A program made the position numbers and the translations under genes. A stretch of DNA of 64,000 nt from Astropecten irregularis (Eukaryota; Echinodermata; Asteroidea; Paxillosida; Astropectinidae): positions 32,178,001 through 32,242,000 of the forward strand of contig OZ020244.1 in assembly GCA_963971285.1 (NCBI GenBank), written 5' to 3'. The notes beneath the pieces are model-generated. The model did not search any database. It had not been told where the DNA came from and worked only from the letters and a program-made list of their open reading frames with translations. Positions within the stretch are counted from its first letter, which is position 1; the number at the start of each line of letters is the position of its first letter. Positions 11,836 through 64,000 of the stretch are shown piece after piece.

Positions 11836-13137
11836 TATATATCAGCCAGATATCTGCAAAGTCAGTGTGGAAACCATTTCCTTGTTTTTGCGATGACACA
11901 GTGTGTCATTGTACATATCATGTGGTTATTTTTCACTCTTACAATAAATCATGTATTAATTGTGTGTATGACATATATGCACTAGTTTATTGAAAACGGC
12001 CCCCTATTATAAACACATGCCGGAAAAAAGCACTTGATATTCATTTTTGTTTTGTTGGGTACAGGTGGCGTACCTTGACTCTCTTTTTGCTTTTCTTTTT
12101 TTTGGTCATCTTTTTTTTTTCTTCATGGTTGGGGCAAGCTGTTGATGCAGGTCATGCTGTGTGTGCATTGTAAATGATGCTATTAATTTCTCTGCTGTAC
12201 TGCAAGTGTCGTGCATGGGTTAAACTTTAGACCTTTTTCACTTCTTGTGCTTTTTTATATATCCTTGCTGTCGTTGCAGCACACATCAGGCACTTGGCAC
12301 CCTCAGGGTGCGTATAGTGTAGTTTCGTACCCAGGCGTGAGATGTGGTGGTCACCATGACACATGACACTTGGGGCATGCGTTACATTATTCACAGCATG
12401 AAATTAACTATGCATTGCATATCATGCGCAAGATGGCAAAGAATTATATGGCGCCTCGCACATCTCAAATATCTTGGCACATATTTGTGATATTTGATAC
12501 ATTGTACATCACAAATTCACAAATATCTGCGCATATTTTGTGATGTGCGATATTTCGTGCAACATCACAAATATCTGTGTGCACACATAATGACGTGTGA
12601 TACATCGCACATCACAAACCTGTGCACATTTTCTCTGTGTGTTTTTATATGTGGCATGATTTTTCTGAATAATCTTTGTTTGCTTAGTTACGGTATGAAG
12701 AACTCGAGTGAAACTTATTAAAACAGCGGTCAACTGCCATGACATGCGCAAAAACGGGGTGCAGTTAGTGGTTGGTTGTGATTCGCCAATAATGTCATAT
12801 GTCATATGTCATGGCGGCCACAAAAATGCGTTATCACACTATACCGGTAACTGTTAACGCTGGGTACCGGCCCATTGTGTCCTCTCTAAACTTCCTGCAC
12901 AGTGCAGAACTGCTGTCTGCAAGTGCACTGCTGTTTAGCTGGTGCTGTTCTACATGTACATGTAGTGCATGGTCATACTTTCTCTTTTATCATTTCATCG
13001 TTTAGAGAATTAGAGTTGAAATCTTCACAGGTACAGTATGAACAATACACAGGTGCATCACAGTCTTCCTTCACGATCGCATCATTCATGATCAATCATT
13101 TAACAACCTTGTATGACGTTCTTTACTCTCCGTGCAG
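11836..13137. other. Non-coding DNA upstream of exon 1
   Basis: Holds a degenerate repeat array at 12470-12625 and ordinary AT-rich DNA. Being next to the first coding exon it is the likeliest place for a proximal promoter if transcription begins near 13138. I can identify no TATA box or initiator with confidence. Confidence 0.25.
12470..12625. repeat. Degenerate array of CACAAATATCTG / GATGTGCGATAT words
   Basis: The words ATATTTGTGATATTTG, CACAAATATCTG, TGTGATGTGCGATAT, ACATCACAAATATCTG and GCACATCACAAAC recur in both orientations within 150 bp. Spacing is irregular. It could be an eroded foldback element or satellite-like array. Confidence 0.5.
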
Positions 13138-13282
13138 ATAATACACTTTGCATGAGCAGACCCCTAGGCAGTCCTCCGCAGCTGGAAGACACAAGAAGGC
13201 CCGAATCCCACCTCTGACACTTCCCCTGCAAACAAGAGGAGAAAAGAAAAACCCCATCAAGTGCTCTGCCACAGTCATCACC
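13138..13282 (+). other. 5' untranslated part of the first coding exon
   Basis: A pyrimidine-rich stretch ending in CCGTGCAG at 13130-13137 looks like a 3' splice site, so the exon probably begins at 13138 and a non-coding exon lies further upstream. No upstream exon or promoter could be identified. The leader contains one AUG at 13152. It opens a 21-codon frame, out of frame with the main start, that stops at 13217 before the PKC AUG. The alternative is that this region contains the transcription start itself; the sequence does not decide. Confidence 0.5.
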
Positions 13283-63512
<50,230 letters not shown>

Positions 63513-64000
63513 GTGAATAATTATGATTATAATATTATTAAGTTGCCTTTCCATTTGTGTGTTTTTTCATCTGCTGTATGTGTTTACGTTGCGTGTGCAA
63601 AAAATTGATTACTGTATAGAAGCACGCGACCCTTTTCATATGTGCTTGTCCGTTGGAAATGGCCAAGTGCATCTTTATGATGAGCAATTTATTTGTCACG
63701 CGTATACGCAGCAGATGAAGGAATCATGCATATGGAAAGGCATCTTTATACTCTACAGCTCTTTGTGGAAAGTGACTATATGCCGTCTTTGTTATGTAAT
63801 TTGTCATGCAATGGTTTTAGTGGTATGGCTTAGTCTAATGTCAGGCTTATACCGATTGTGTATTCTTTTTCTCACAGATTTTTGGGGAACACTGATTACC
63901 GGTGATATTCAGACTTAATAATGAAATTATGTTAATCTTCACAATGAAACATTTGCAATACAACGGCATTGCTTTGATTTATACACAGTGAAATATAATT
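63513..64000 (+). other. Start of intron 12
   Basis: Intron sequence after the exon 12 donor to the window edge. The open frame at 63523-63918 has no kinase similarity and starts within the intron. I see no exon. Confidence 0.4.

Noticed and set aside
13148-13282. N-terminal extension of PKC upstream of 13283
   Set aside because: The in-frame extension has no AUG; its apparent start is TTG. The AUG at 13283 has an excellent Kozak context and matches the family start.
63523-63918. Further PKC coding sequence or a membrane protein after exon 12
   Set aside because: It starts inside the intron right after a good GTGAAT donor and lacks kinase motifs. The hydrophobic composition is typical of T-rich DNA.

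Overview
This is animal nuclear DNA, most likely from a marine invertebrate deuterostome, with an echinoderm such as a sea star as the first guess. The organism call rests on sequence style only: long AT-rich introns, many ACATGTAC-rich words, tRNA-derived SINEs and dense small DNA transposons. It was not tested against any database. There are no operons, CRISPR arrays or bacterial signals, and most open reading frames in the window are chance or repeat artefacts.

One protein-coding gene is clearly supported. It is a plus-strand novel protein kinase C of the delta/theta class. Its start codon is at 13283 and it runs off the right end of the window. I find twelve constitutive coding exons joined by GT-AG introns with consistent phases: 13283-13394, 29549-29742, 37402-37462, 39777-39981, 42858-42892, 44998-45083, 50625-50754, 52477-52574, 55639-55718, 60462-60594, 62458-62631 and 63421-63512. 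There is also a candidate 21-nt cassette microexon at 57788-57808. Together the twelve exons encode about 466 residues: the C2-like domain, the pseudosubstrate, C1A, C1B, the V3 hinge and the N-lobe of the kinase. The rest of the kinase domain and the C-tail lie beyond base 64000. Residue numbers below omit the microexon.

Upstream of the gene (1-13137) I see repeats but no supported gene. Non-coding 5' exons could lie there unrecognised. Intron 1 is about 16 kb and intron 2 about 7.7 kb.

The second main content is a stack of non-autonomous DNA transposons (MITEs). Several classes can be recognised from their own target-site duplications. They include TTAA-targeting families (called A, B and D here), hAT-like elements with 8-bp duplications (17209-18825 and 33627-33861), a PIF/Harbinger-like element with a TTA duplication (62908-63040), mariner-like elements bounded by TA, and a family with GACGTCA-containing ends (E). 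Several are nested in one another, which gives relative ages and, in one case, an empty site inside the window. There are also tRNA-derived SINE fragments, remnants of non-LTR retrotransposon reverse transcriptase, foldback elements, a 21-bp minisatellite and a CTG-type triplet array.

I found no wholly new gene system. The observations most worth following up are the V3 microexon, the tyrosine at the diacylglycerol-affinity position of C1B, the self-documenting nested insertions, and inverted MITE copies flanking PKC exons.
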